From Bryobacterales bacterium (GTDB taxonomy: Bacteria > Acidobacteriota > Terriglobia > Bryobacterales > Bryobacteraceae): a stretch of DNA of 21,026 nt. Below are positions 1-8,642 of this stretch, in pieces. The notes under the pieces were generated by a model that did not search any database, was not told the origin of the DNA, and worked only from the letters and a program-made list of their open reading frames with translations. How positions within the stretch are numbered: position 1 is the stretch's first letter; each line of letters begins with the position of its first letter. Made by a program: the position numbers and the translations under genes. Location of the stretch: positions 1,945 through 22,970 of the forward strand of contig PLMF01000188.1 of NCBI GenBank assembly GCA_003142355.1. The letters are read 5' to 3'.

Positions 1-1745
1 CGGCCGGGCGGCGCGACGCCGTCGATGACGAGGGTATCGGCGCCCAACCAGCGGGTTTGGAGCGCTGGCCGGGTGGGATCCTCCAGGGCAGCGACGTAAG
101 GCTCGAGTACCCAGGGGCGCGTGGGCGCATCCTTGCCGGGGAGCTCCTCGGGGTTCAATAAGTTCGCCAGGGGGCGCGCGGGCAGAGCGTAGATGGTGTC
201 GTCCTCTTCGCGATAGACGGCCGGAAGCGCCGAAGAGACGCGCTCGGGACGGACGAAATCGCGGTAATACTCGCGCGAGTGGGGGCCGTGGACGACGACG
301 TATTCCGTGCCCATGGCTTTCAGTTCCAGCAGGGCGTCCTGAGATTCACGGCCCGGGCGCGAGTCCTTCCCCGTGCGGATGTGATACGCGAGGTCCCAGG
401 GCACGCGGTTTTCGAGGCCGGTCTCAAATCCGCCGCCCACCTGGGGGATGTCGAACCAGGAGTTCATGCGGAAACGCATTCCGCCGGAAGCGAACACGCG
501 GCCTTCGGGCGGATGCTGGGCCATCCAGCGGGCCAGGCGGTACTCGATGGACTCCTCGCGGGGAGCGGGCATCCACCGGCTCCAGCCCTGGGTGGCGTAG
601 GCCCAGAGCTGCGGCGTGCCCGCCAGCAACGCGGCGGCGGCGGTTCCGATGGCGCAAAGGCGCACCGTCTGGTTGGGATGGCGCGCGGCGAGGCGGATAG
701 CTTCGACTACCCCCAACGCCAGGAAAAGCTCGAACTCGATGGCGTAGCGGCGCGATTCGGGAATGGTATCGAAGCCGTAAATATAGAAGGCGGTGGCGAT
801 GAAGCCGAAGGTGAAGGCCGCCAGCGTGACGAAGCGGAGATAGAACGAACCGCCCCACCAGCGGAACAGCAGCCGGACGAGCAGCACACCGAACGCAAGG
901 CCGGCCACGAGCCACCGCTGCGGCGCGCCGAACTGGTAGGCGAAGGAGTCGGTGGGCCAGTTGAAGACAATGGTCCTGATGAAGGTGGGGGTGAGCCAGA
1001 AGCAGGCCAGCAGGTAGGCAAGGCCGCCGGCGGCGAACACGCGCCAGGCGCGGAACCCGGGTTCTCCCAGCGCGGCCACCAGCAGGAGCACGCAGGCGAT
1101 GGCCAGGGCGAAAGCGCCCACCCAGTTGATCAGGGGGGTGACGGCCAGCAGCAGCGCGGCCACCAGGATGCCCGGGTATCCGCGGCGCCGGGCGGCCAAC
1201 CAGAGGGCCAGCAGCACCAGCGGCATGAGCGCCAGCGCGGTGTTGTGCGGGCCTTCGCCATATTTGGCCAGCACCTGGATCCGCCAGGGAAGCTGCACGA
1301 TGCCGCGGTCCTGCTCCACCGCGGGGAAGAGTCCGTAGGAGGGCGAGAGGAAACCATACACCAGCGCGGCGGCCAGCGACCAGCGGCGGCTGCCGGTAAA
1401 GTACAGGGCGAAGAAGAACACGGTCACGGGGCCGAGGCAGGTCAGGGCCGACACGATGACGCGGTAGAGGAAGGCGAGCGGGACGTGCGGCAGCAGGTGC
1501 GCCAGGAACGCGGTGAGGTAGGGCAGCGCGGGCACATAGAGGAAGCGGGTGGGGAGGCCGCAGTATTGGAACGGGTCCCATCCCCAGGGGTTGGGATGCG
1601 CGGAAATGAAACGGGCGATGCTGACATAGCCGCCTTCGATGGAGCCGCGGAAGGGCAGTTCGCCTCGCATGAAGAGCGGCGCGTTGAGGCACACATTGAG
1701 CAGGAAGATGGCCAGTGCCAGCAACGGGGTGACCAGCCGCTTCAC
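1..1745 (-). CDS. PTPS-related/YfhO-like multi-pass membrane protein, probable GT-C fold (3' end outside window)
   Basis: Translating from the GTG at 1745 gives 581 codons with no stop before the window edge. Compared with its neighbour it lacks about 70-90 C-terminal residues. An N-terminal membrane segment (about residues 3-25) is followed by an outer-face loop with SIEGGYVSIARFI (35-47), then several hydrophobic helices and the signature KYGEGPHNTALAL (161-173). The same two motifs occur in all five paralogues of this window. A soluble C-terminal region follows. The start is chosen because GTG overlaps the upstream stop in a GTGA junction, which implies translational coupling, and because it yields an N-terminus that aligns with the paralogues. 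The family resembles the Pfam PTPS_related membrane domain and YfhO-like proteins. A role in transferring a lipid-linked sugar is inference, and the substrate is unknown. Confidence 0.75.
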   Translation of the reverse strand, partial: MKRLVTPLLALAIFLLNVCLNAPLFMRGELPFRGSIEGGYVSIARFISAHPNPWGWDPFQYCGLPTRFLYVPALPYLTAFLAHLLPHVPLAFLYRVIVSALTCLGPVTVFFFALYFTGSRRWSLAAALVYGFLSPSYGLFPAVEQDRGIVQLPWRIQVLAKYGEGPHNTALALMPLVLLALWLAARRRGYPGILVAALLLAVTPLINWVGAFALAIACVLLLVAALGEPGFRAWRVFAAGGLAYLLACFWLTPTFIRTIVFNWPTDSFAYQFGAPQRWLVAGLAFGVLLVRLLFRWWGGSFYLRFVTLAAFTFGFIATAFYIYGFDTIPESRRYAIEFELFLALGVVEAIRLAARHPNQTVRLCAIGTAAAALLAGTPQLWAYATQGWSRWMPAPREESIEYRLARWMAQHPPEGRVFASGGMRFRMNSWFDIPQVGGGFETGLENRVPWDLAYHIRTGKDSRPGRESQDALLELKAMGTEYVVVHGPHSREYYRDFVRPERVSSALPAVYREEDDTIYALPARPLANLLNPEELPGKDAPTRPWVLEPYVAALEDPTRPALQTRWLGADTLVIDGVAPPG

Positions 1746-3700
1746 CGGAAGCGCCTCCAAAACACACCGGCGGCAAGACCGCCGGCGCCACAGAGCAAGG
1801 CCAACGCCCGAAAGAACGTCATCTCCATTCCACCGTCGTAGGCCAGATCGACGACACACGGCCCGTCGCAACGGGGCTCGACGATCGTCAGCCCAAGAGG
1901 ATCGCCCCACACCCGCCTCGCCTGTCCGTAGACGCGGGCGCTCCAGCCGCTATGATAGGCCACCTGCACGGCGAGCAGGAGGCCAGGTCGAAGATCACCT
2001 GTGATGCGAGCCTTTCGCGTCCCCAGCCAGTGGAAAGTGGCCTCAGGCAGGCCGGGGTCTTCGAGCGCCGTCAGAAAGGGCTGGAGGGCAGCCAGGCGGC
2101 TGGCGTCGGGGGGGAAACCCGGCGCGAGGTCGGCCTGGCGCACCACGTGGGCGAGCGTTGGCGAACGGCGCGGCACGGCGTATATGGTGACATCGCTCTC
2201 GCGCCACAGCGCCGGCAGCACTCCTTCGAATTTCCGCGGGTAGGCGTAGGGCTTGAACTGCTCCTGGCTGGCCGGCCCGCTCACAATCACGGCGTCGCAG
2301 CCGTAGATGCGCAGCCAGTCCCGCGCAACGGCGCCATCGGTGCCGGAGAGGATCTGGTAGTGCACCGCCGGCATGACGCGTTGGATGTCTCCCTGGTCGA
2401 ACCCGCCGGAAAGCTGGGCCACGTCGCTGAATGCGTTGAACCAGAAGGCGATGGAGCCGGGCGCATACACGCGCGCACCGTTCAAGTGCTGGCCGGCGAA
2501 GTTGGCGGTGCGCCATTCGATGGTGCGGTGGATGTCGATGGCTTTCACCATGGGGTGCGTCACGGCGCACAAATCCAAGGTAAACGGCACGCAGGCGAAG
2601 GCCAGCGCCGAACCCAGCACCAGACGCAGGCGCGGGGGCAGAAAGCGGGACAACCGTTCTGCCACGGCCGCGCCCGCGAGACAGATGGCAAGGTCGAACT
2701 CGGGTTGATAGCGCCAGGGCTGAGGCACAACCGCTATGCGCCAGCAGTACCACGGGATCACCACACCGGTAAAGCATGCCGCCAGCAGCACGGCGAACCG
2801 GATTTCGAGCGGTGCGCGCGCGCGGCCGAGCGCCCATACGAGCCCGGCCAGGGCCAGCGCAAAAACCGCGGCGTACAGCCAATGGCGGGGAGTGAATGTG
2901 AACCGCCCGGCAACGAACTGGGCATTGAAAGCGACCACGGCGATGGTGGAGGGCGGAATCCAGGGAGAGACCAGCAGGTAGGCGTACCCACCGGCGCCCG
3001 CAGCCCGCAGCCATCCGCGTCGACGGGCCAGCAGGTAGCAGAGGACACATATGGCCAGGGCGAATGCGCCGATCCAGTTAAACATGACGGCCGCGGCCAG
3101 CGCGACGGAGCAGAGGAGCCAGCGGCGCACGTCGCTCTTCCGCGATGCGGCGTCGAGCAAGGCCAACGCCACCAGCATGAGCGCCATCGAGGCGATATGG
3201 GGGCCTTCGCCGTATTCCGACAGCACCTGGAAGCGGCGCACGTCGAAATAATTCAGGGTGTCGCGGCGCACCTCTGGAATCAGAAAGCAGGAGGGTGAGA
3301 AGAGCGACCAGGCAAGCCCCGCGAACAAAGCCTGCGTGCGGCTGCCGGACAAGCGATGAACCAGCCAGAACAGCGCCACTGGACCCAGGCAGTAGAGCGC
3401 CGCGGTGAGGGCATGATAGGCGAGGCCGGGGGTGATGCGCGCCACCGCCGCCAGCGCGGCCACGCTCAAAGGAAGCAGCGGCGGGTAGGTGTTCTGGTAG
3501 GGAATGCCGGTGTACCAAAGGGGGAACCACCGCAGATCGGGGAAATGATCGAGGATGTAACGGGCGAGGCTGATAAAGGCCGCCTCGATGGATTGCATCT
3601 GGTCGGTGTATTCCACCCGGAACAGGGGCCACACGAGGGCTATGTTGACCAGCGCCACGGCGCAGGCAGCGGCCAGCGTGCGCAAGGACTGGCGGGGCAT
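1742..3700 (-). CDS. PTPS-related/YfhO-like multi-pass membrane protein, probable GT-C fold
   Basis: 652 residues from the ATG at 3700. An upstream in-frame start at 3760 is rejected because it lies inside the intergenic hairpin. The 3700 start has GGAG about 10 nt ahead and gives the family N-terminus. The protein has a first membrane helix (about 9-28), SIEAAFISLARYI (37-49), a loop with WYTGIPYQNTYPPLLP, SEYGEGPH (161-168), and further membrane helices. A predicted periplasmic C-terminal region carries a CDGPC motif, and a final membrane helix ends in a basic tail. It is the closest match in this window to the plus-strand copy at 12876-14858, which has CHGPC at the same place. Its stop overlaps the next gene's GTG. 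Sugar transfer to an extracytoplasmic acceptor is inferred from the architecture only. Confidence 0.8.
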   Translation of the reverse strand: MPRQSLRTLAAACAVALVNIALVWPLFRVEYTDQMQSIEAAFISLARYILDHFPDLRWFPLWYTGIPYQNTYPPLLPLSVAALAAVARITPGLAYHALTAALYCLGPVALFWLVHRLSGSRTQALFAGLAWSLFSPSCFLIPEVRRDTLNYFDVRRFQVLSEYGEGPHIASMALMLVALALLDAASRKSDVRRWLLCSVALAAAVMFNWIGAFALAICVLCYLLARRRGWLRAAGAGGYAYLLVSPWIPPSTIAVVAFNAQFVAGRFTFTPRHWLYAAVFALALAGLVWALGRARAPLEIRFAVLLAACFTGVVIPWYCWRIAVVPQPWRYQPEFDLAICLAGAAVAERLSRFLPPRLRLVLGSALAFACVPFTLDLCAVTHPMVKAIDIHRTIEWRTANFAGQHLNGARVYAPGSIAFWFNAFSDVAQLSGGFDQGDIQRVMPAVHYQILSGTDGAVARDWLRIYGCDAVIVSGPASQEQFKPYAYPRKFEGVLPALWRESDVTIYAVPRRSPTLAHVVRQADLAPGFPPDASRLAALQPFLTALEDPGLPEATFHWLGTRKARITGDLRPGLLLAVQVAYHSGWSARVYGQARRVWGDPLGLTIVEPRCDGPCVVDLAYDGGMEMTFFRALALLCGAGGLAAGVFWRRFR

Positions 3701-3724
3701 CAGGCTGGCTCCAGGTTGAGGTGT

Positions 3725-3790
3725 GGGCAAGCTAAAGCATGCCCCACCAATGGCACACACAGTACTGGTGGGGCATGCTTTAGCTTGCCC
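3725..3790. repeat. Long perfect inverted repeat (25-bp arms, 16-nt loop) between two paralogues
   Basis: Arm 3725-3749 begins GGGCAAGCTAAAGCATGC and its exact reverse complement occupies 3766-3790. All 25 positions pair, around a 16-nt loop. It fills most of the 100-nt gap between two co-directional genes and is the only wide gap in the operon. It could be a transcription attenuator, an mRNA stabiliser, or a dispersed REP-like palindrome. There is no U-tract on the outgoing side, so a classical rho-independent terminator is not clearly supported. Confidence 0.9.
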
Positions 3791-3800
3791 TCTAGCGCCA

Positions 3801-5855
3801 TCAGAGTTTCCTTGGCCGCATGGCTTGTGCGGCCAGCACCGCGAGAAGCAGCAGCGAGATTCCAGTTAGCACCCAGCCCACCCGGTTCTCGGCGGGCATT
3901 AGGAAAGCCAGGCGGACCTGGTGTTCGCCGGGCGGCGCCTGGATCACCATGAATCCCATGGCGTCCGCGTGAATAGGCAGGCGTTGGCCGTTCGACCAGG
4001 CCTGCCATGCCGGGTCATAGGTCTCCTGCACGAGGATGACTTGGCCGGGGCTGAGCTTGGCCCGCAGCAGCATGGCGTCGGTCCCCTGGCGATCGAGCGT
4101 CACGGGAGAATCCGGGCCGTTCTCGACCACGTCCACGTAGGCGCGCAGGTACTCCGCGTCGTAGGTGGTACGCGGCGGCCGGCGCGCATCGAGCCGTGCG
4201 GCTTGGACGACGCGCGCGCGGGCAGGGTATCGGCGGGGAATGCGGTAGAGCGCGTTACCCTGGCCGTCGTCGTAGAGGAGCGGCGTCACGCCGGCGAATC
4301 TTTCGGGATGCTGGATGTCCTTTTTATAGTTGTCTTCCGAATTTGGGCCGGGCACGTACATCACATCCACACCCAAGGCCTGCAACCAGAGAATGGCGGG
4401 TTGGGAATTGGTTCCCCCGGTGATTTCCCATTGCGAGTCCTGGGCCATGGTGTTGAGGATGCCCTGTTCGGATCCGCCGCCCAGTTGCGCGAGGTCGTGC
4501 CAGGCGTCGAACCAGAATCGAACCGTGCCCGAAGGGCTGACGCGCGCGTCCGGCATGTTCTTCCACAGCCAGTCCGTGATCCGGTATTCGACGCGGGCGG
4601 TGTAGTCGGGCCAGCGCACCGACACTTCTCGGGAGTGCCGGATATAGCCGATGGTGGTGGCGAAAGCGGCCGCCACTGCGATCGCTGCCACCACCCGCGA
4701 CGGGCGTCGGGCGTCGGCGATCACGTGGGGCGTGCCGCGCAGCACAACGATCACGGCCGTCACTTGCGGCCCGTTTGCCGGACGGCGCCATAACCACTCG
4801 ACAACCGCCAGGACCCCGAGGATGAGGACCATGTCCAGTTCCGGTACTAGGCGCCCCGGCTCGCCGGCCACGCGGAAATTGAAATAGTAATTGCCCAGCA
4901 CGTCGAGCGAGAAAAAGACGGCACACCCTGCCACGAAAACCGCCCAGGTCCGCTGGGGCCAGTTGCGCGCCCATCGGTAGGAGACGAATCCGAATGCTAC
5001 CGCCACCACTACCGCAACCCAGAAGGACCATGCATTCGGGGGTTCGGAAACGAACTTCATGTTGCGGACGGTGATTCGGAAGTAGGAAGGCACCAGCCAG
5101 AACGCCGTCAACCCGTAGGCCAGAGCCGGAATGGCAACGGCGGGGAGCGCCATGCGGAGGTCCCGGCGCGTCACCCAGAAACTCCACAGCACGACGGCGT
5201 AGAACATGGTCAGCGCGGTTGCGCCATAGAAGTTGTTGGAGACCACGGCGGCGGAGAAGATGGCGGCAAGCACCACGGAACCGGGGCGGCGGTTCTCGAG
5301 GGCGCGCCAGGTGAAGGCCAGGGCGATGGGGATCAGGGCCAGCGCCGTTATATGCGGCCCCTCGCCGTACTTGATCAACACACCTAGTCTCACCGGGACC
5401 AGTGGCCCGGAGTCGAGCCGCATGTTCGTCATGAACAGCAACGACGGCGACATGAGCGCCGTGGCCGCCGCGCCCAGCCAGGCCGCGCCGCGCGACCTGG
5501 CTGCCGCGCGAATCAGCAGGTACACACCGGCGATGCCCACGCAGTAGAAGAACATGGTGTAAAAGTGGTACGCCTTGACGGGCCAGAAGCCGGTGATTTT
5601 GGAGATGGCCGCCGTTCCGTAGCGCAGGGCGGGCGGATAGATGTAATCGAAGCGCGTGCCCATGTACCACAGCGGCTGCCACTGCGGATGGGGCCAGTGG
5701 GCCGCCAGGAAGCGCGCGTCGGAGATGAATGTGCTTTCGATGGAACCCCACTTATCGGTGTACTTCGCCTTGAAGTACGGCCCGACGAGGATCGCCGTGC
5801 ACACAAAGAGCAGGAAACAATCGAGCAGGATTTCCTGCCGGCGGGAGAGCTTCAC
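3801..5855 (-). CDS. PTPS-related/YfhO-like multi-pass membrane protein, tandem paralogue A
   Basis: 684 residues from a GTG at 5855 that overlaps the upstream stop as GTGA. The N-terminus KLSRRQEILLD is followed by a membrane helix (about 12-28), SIESTFISDARFL (38-50), a loop with WYMGTRFDYIYPPALRYG, KYGEGPHITALAL, many further membrane helices, and a C-terminal soluble region with LGGGSEQG and a W-x-A-W-x-N-G segment before a last membrane helix. It is clearly a tandem duplicate of the gene at 5852-7849, with long identical stretches such as TDWLWKNMPDAR and DAWHDLAQLGGGS. Relative to that gene it carries about 22 extra residues containing RGTPHVIADARRP near residue 385. No strong Shine-Dalgarno is seen, so expression probably depends on coupling. 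The GT-C-like role is inferred. Confidence 0.82.
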   Translation of the reverse strand: MKLSRRQEILLDCFLLFVCTAILVGPYFKAKYTDKWGSIESTFISDARFLAAHWPHPQWQPLWYMGTRFDYIYPPALRYGTAAISKITGFWPVKAYHFYTMFFYCVGIAGVYLLIRAAARSRGAAWLGAAATALMSPSLLFMTNMRLDSGPLVPVRLGVLIKYGEGPHITALALIPIALAFTWRALENRRPGSVVLAAIFSAAVVSNNFYGATALTMFYAVVLWSFWVTRRDLRMALPAVAIPALAYGLTAFWLVPSYFRITVRNMKFVSEPPNAWSFWVAVVVAVAFGFVSYRWARNWPQRTWAVFVAGCAVFFSLDVLGNYYFNFRVAGEPGRLVPELDMVLILGVLAVVEWLWRRPANGPQVTAVIVVLRGTPHVIADARRPSRVVAAIAVAAAFATTIGYIRHSREVSVRWPDYTARVEYRITDWLWKNMPDARVSPSGTVRFWFDAWHDLAQLGGGSEQGILNTMAQDSQWEITGGTNSQPAILWLQALGVDVMYVPGPNSEDNYKKDIQHPERFAGVTPLLYDDGQGNALYRIPRRYPARARVVQAARLDARRPPRTTYDAEYLRAYVDVVENGPDSPVTLDRQGTDAMLLRAKLSPGQVILVQETYDPAWQAWSNGQRLPIHADAMGFMVIQAPPGEHQVRLAFLMPAENRVGWVLTGISLLLLAVLAAQAMRPRKL

Positions 5856-7849
5856 AGGAAACGCTCCCAGCGCGCGCTGAACACCACCAGGCCGAACAGC
5901 GCCAGGAATGTGACGAGAGTCGCGAGGCGGCCGACGCGGTTTTCGAGAGGCATCACGAATGCCAGCCGGATTTCCCGGTCGCCCGGTGGCGCGTCAACCA
6001 CCATGAAGCCCATGACATCCTTACGGAGGGGAAGTTGCTGGCCGCCGGCCCAGGCTTGCCAGGCCGGGTCCCAGCTTTCCTGCACCACGATGGACTGCCC
6101 GGGCTCGACTTTGGCCCGCACCCGCATGGCGTCGGTGCCGTCGCGCGTCAGCGTGGGAGGCGAATCGGGGCCTTTCTCGACGACATCGGCGTAGGCGCTT
6201 AGGTACTCGACGTCGTCGTTGGCACGTGGCGGCTTCAGGGCATTCAGCTTCCCGGTCTCGACTACGCGCGCCCTTGCAGGATAGCGCCGGGGCACCCGGT
6301 AGAGCGTGTTGCCCTGTCGATCGTCGTACAGCACGGGCAGCACCGCGGCGAACTTTTGCGGATACTCGAAATCCTTGAACATTTCCTGGGAGCGCCTGTC
6401 GGAAACATAGATCACGTCGACCCCCATGCATTGCATCCACAGGATGGTGGGCTCCGGCTTGGCGCCCAGGTTGGTTTCCCACTGGGCGGGCGCCAGCTCA
6501 CCGTTCAGGAGGCCCTGGTCGGAACCGCCGCCGAGCTGCGCCAGGTCGTGCCAGGCGTCGTACCAGAAGCGCACGGACCCGGAGGGGTAGGCGCGCGCAT
6601 CGGGCATGTTCTTCCAAAGCCAGTCGGTGACGCGGTATTCGACGCGATTCTGGTAATCGGGCGTGAGCGGAAACATGTGCCAGGCGTGGCGGATATAACC
6701 CGTGGTGGTCCAGAAGGCCGCGCCGGCAACCACCAGTACGACGGCGCGGAGCGCGATGCCGGGGCGGTCCCAGAGCCATTGCAGGATGAGGACGGCCGCC
6801 ATGATGTAGATCATGTCGAGCTCGGGCAAGAGGCGGACGGGTTCGCCGGCAATGCGGAAGTTGAAGTAGATGCCGCCCAACACGTTTAGCGAAAAGAAGA
6901 CGACGCAGCCGGTCACGAAAACCGCCCAGGCACGCTCCGGTTTGGCGCGCGCGAACTTGTCGGTGGTGACGGCGAAGGCCACGGCCACCACCACCGCGAC
7001 CCAGATCGACCAGGTCGTGCCGTGCTCGGAAACGTATTTCAGGTTTGCCGCCGTCACCTTGAAGTATGAGGGCACCAGCCAGAAGGCCGTCAGCCCATAG
7101 GCGAGCGTGGGAATGGCGATGGCGGGAACGACCATGCGCTTTTCCTGCCGTGTGATCCAGAGACTCCAGACGAGGATGGGGTAGAAGACCGCCAGCGCGG
7201 CGGCGCCATAAAAATTGTTGGCGGCTACGCCAGCGGAGAACACGGCGGCCAGCGCCACCGCCCAGGGCCGGCGCTTCTCGAGCGCCAGCCAGGAGAAGGC
7301 CAGAGCGATGGGGATCAGCGCCAGCGCGCTCATGTGGGGGCCTTCGCCGTACTTGACGAGGACGCCCAACCGCTGCGGTTCGAGCATCCAGGCGTCTTCC
7401 CGGAAGCGCGGCAAGAACAGGAAAATGGGCGACATCAGAGACGTCGCCACCGCGCCCAGGTATGCGAAGGCGCGCGACTTGGACCCCACGCGCATCAGCA
7501 GGTAGACTCCGGCGATGCCCAGCGCATAGAAAAACGCCACGTAGAAGTGGTAGGCCTTGACCGGCCAGAAGCCCGTGACTTTGGAGATTACAGCCGTGCC
7601 GTAGCGCAGGGCGGGCGGGTAGATATAGTCGAAACGCGTGCCGGCGTACCACAGGGGCTGCCACTGGGGATGCGGCCAGTGTTCGCTCAGGAAGCGGGCA
7701 TCGGCAATAAACGTGCTCTCGATGGAGGACCACTTATCCGTGTACCTGGCCTTGAAGTACGGGCGGATGAGCATGGCGGTGTACAGGAACACGAGGAGAA
7801 AATCGAGCAGGATTTCCTTCCGGGGGGAGAGTTTCAACCAGACTTTCAC
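5852..7849 (-). CDS. PTPS-related/YfhO-like multi-pass membrane protein, tandem paralogue B
   Basis: 665 residues if started at the GTG at 7849, one base after the glycosyltransferase stop (TGA-C-GTG). An in-frame TTG at 7837 aligns exactly with the first codon of paralogue A and is a good alternative. A longer reading to 7987 overlaps the upstream gene and is rejected. Features are a first membrane helix, SIESTFIADARFL (42-54), the loop WYAGTRFDYIYPPALRYG, KYGEGPHMSALAL, multiple membrane helices, a C-terminal extracytoplasmic region with LGGGSDQG and AWQAWAGGQ, and a final membrane helix. It lies directly downstream of a GT2 gene, the usual source of polyprenyl-phosphate-sugar donors, which fits a GT-C role. 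The donor and acceptor cannot be read from the sequence. Confidence 0.82.
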   Translation of the reverse strand: MKVWLKLSPRKEILLDFLLVFLYTAMLIRPYFKARYTDKWSSIESTFIADARFLSEHWPHPQWQPLWYAGTRFDYIYPPALRYGTAVISKVTGFWPVKAYHFYVAFFYALGIAGVYLLMRVGSKSRAFAYLGAVATSLMSPIFLFLPRFREDAWMLEPQRLGVLVKYGEGPHMSALALIPIALAFSWLALEKRRPWAVALAAVFSAGVAANNFYGAAALAVFYPILVWSLWITRQEKRMVVPAIAIPTLAYGLTAFWLVPSYFKVTAANLKYVSEHGTTWSIWVAVVVAVAFAVTTDKFARAKPERAWAVFVTGCVVFFSLNVLGGIYFNFRIAGEPVRLLPELDMIYIMAAVLILQWLWDRPGIALRAVVLVVAGAAFWTTTGYIRHAWHMFPLTPDYQNRVEYRVTDWLWKNMPDARAYPSGSVRFWYDAWHDLAQLGGGSDQGLLNGELAPAQWETNLGAKPEPTILWMQCMGVDVIYVSDRRSQEMFKDFEYPQKFAAVLPVLYDDRQGNTLYRVPRRYPARARVVETGKLNALKPPRANDDVEYLSAYADVVEKGPDSPPTLTRDGTDAMRVRAKVEPGQSIVVQESWDPAWQAWAGGQQLPLRKDVMGFMVVDAPPGDREIRLAFVMPLENRVGRLATLVTFLALFGLVVFSARWERFL

Positions 7850-7850
7850 G

Positions 7851-8642
7851 TCAGTCGGCCCGATTCTTGATTTCGGCGTCGCTGCGGTAGCGGCGCTCCA
7901 GGCTGTCGAACTGGCGCTGGTGGACGATGCCGCCGCGGTGCAGCAAGTACCGTACCAGCAGCCATAGGACGGAAACCCCGTAGACACAACTCTGGATGAG
8001 CGATGCGGACGACGCCTGGGCGAAGTACCGGGTCGGCACCGGAACTTCGGTGATGCGCATCTTCACGTTGACGATCTGGGCCAGGATCTCCTGATCGAAG
8101 ATGAACCGGTCGGAATCCATCTCGAGATTCACCGATTCCAGGACTTGCCGCCGGAATGCGCGATACCCCGTGTGGTACTCCGACAGGTGAAGCCCGAACA
8201 CCAGGTTTTCCAGCGTCGTCAGGAACCGGTTGGAATAGTATTTCCACCACGGCATTCCCTGCCGGATGGGGTGGATCCCCATGAGGCGCGAACCCAGCAC
8301 GACGTCGGCATCGCCCGCCTCGATCGGCCGGATGATTTCCGGCAAGAGTGTAGGATCGTATTGATAGTCGGGGTGCACCATTACGACTATATCGGCTCCG
8401 GCCCGCAGGGCTTCGCGGTAGCAGGTCTTCTGATTCGCCCCATAGCCGTAATTGCGGTCGTGGATGAACAACTCCAGGCCCAGCTCGCGGGCGATTCGGG
8501 CGGTTTCATCCGAGCTGCCGTCATCCACCACGATCACCAGATCCACGACGTTTTGGGGCAGGTCGGCATAGGTCATGTGCAGAGTCTTGGCGGCGTTATA
8601 AGCCGGCATCACCACCACGACCTTGGGTTTTGAAGGGCTCAT
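7851..8642 (-). CDS. Family 2 glycosyltransferase, polyprenyl-phosphate sugar synthase-like
   Basis: 263 residues. The start ATG at 8642 overlaps the methyltransferase stop as ATGA; longer in-frame readings run through that gene and are rejected. The GT-A fold is shown by VVVVMPAYNAAKTL (8-21), VIVVDDGSSDETARIA (36-51) with the nucleotide-binding Asp pair, and ADVVLGSRLMG (112-122). Where DPM1-like enzymes usually have a D-x-D in DADLQ, this protein reads VMVHPDYQYDP (87-97), with Asp92 and Asp96 as candidate metal ligands. One membrane-like segment (about 214-233) lies near the C-terminus, so it is probably tethered to the inner face of the membrane. Transfer of a sugar from a nucleotide sugar to polyprenyl phosphate, feeding the downstream GT-C-like proteins, is the likely role, but the sugar is unknown. 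Confidence 0.85.
   Translation of the reverse strand: MSPSKPKVVVVMPAYNAAKTLHMTYADLPQNVVDLVIVVDDGSSDETARIARELGLELFIHDRNYGYGANQKTCYREALRAGADIVVMVHPDYQYDPTLLPEIIRPIEAGDADVVLGSRLMGIHPIRQGMPWWKYYSNRFLTTLENLVFGLHLSEYHTGYRAFRRQVLESVNLEMDSDRFIFDQEILAQIVNVKMRITEVPVPTRYFAQASSASLIQSCVYGVSVLWLLVRYLLHRGGIVHQRQFDSLERRYRSDAEIKNRAD

Noticed and set aside
279..1841. Long plus-strand open frames opposite the membrane-protein genes (for example 279-1841, 1952-3298, 3921-4793)
   Set aside because: They are rich in Gly, Arg, Gln, His and Glu with no domains, and mirror strongly coding minus-strand genes. They are antisense shadows typical of high-GC DNA.
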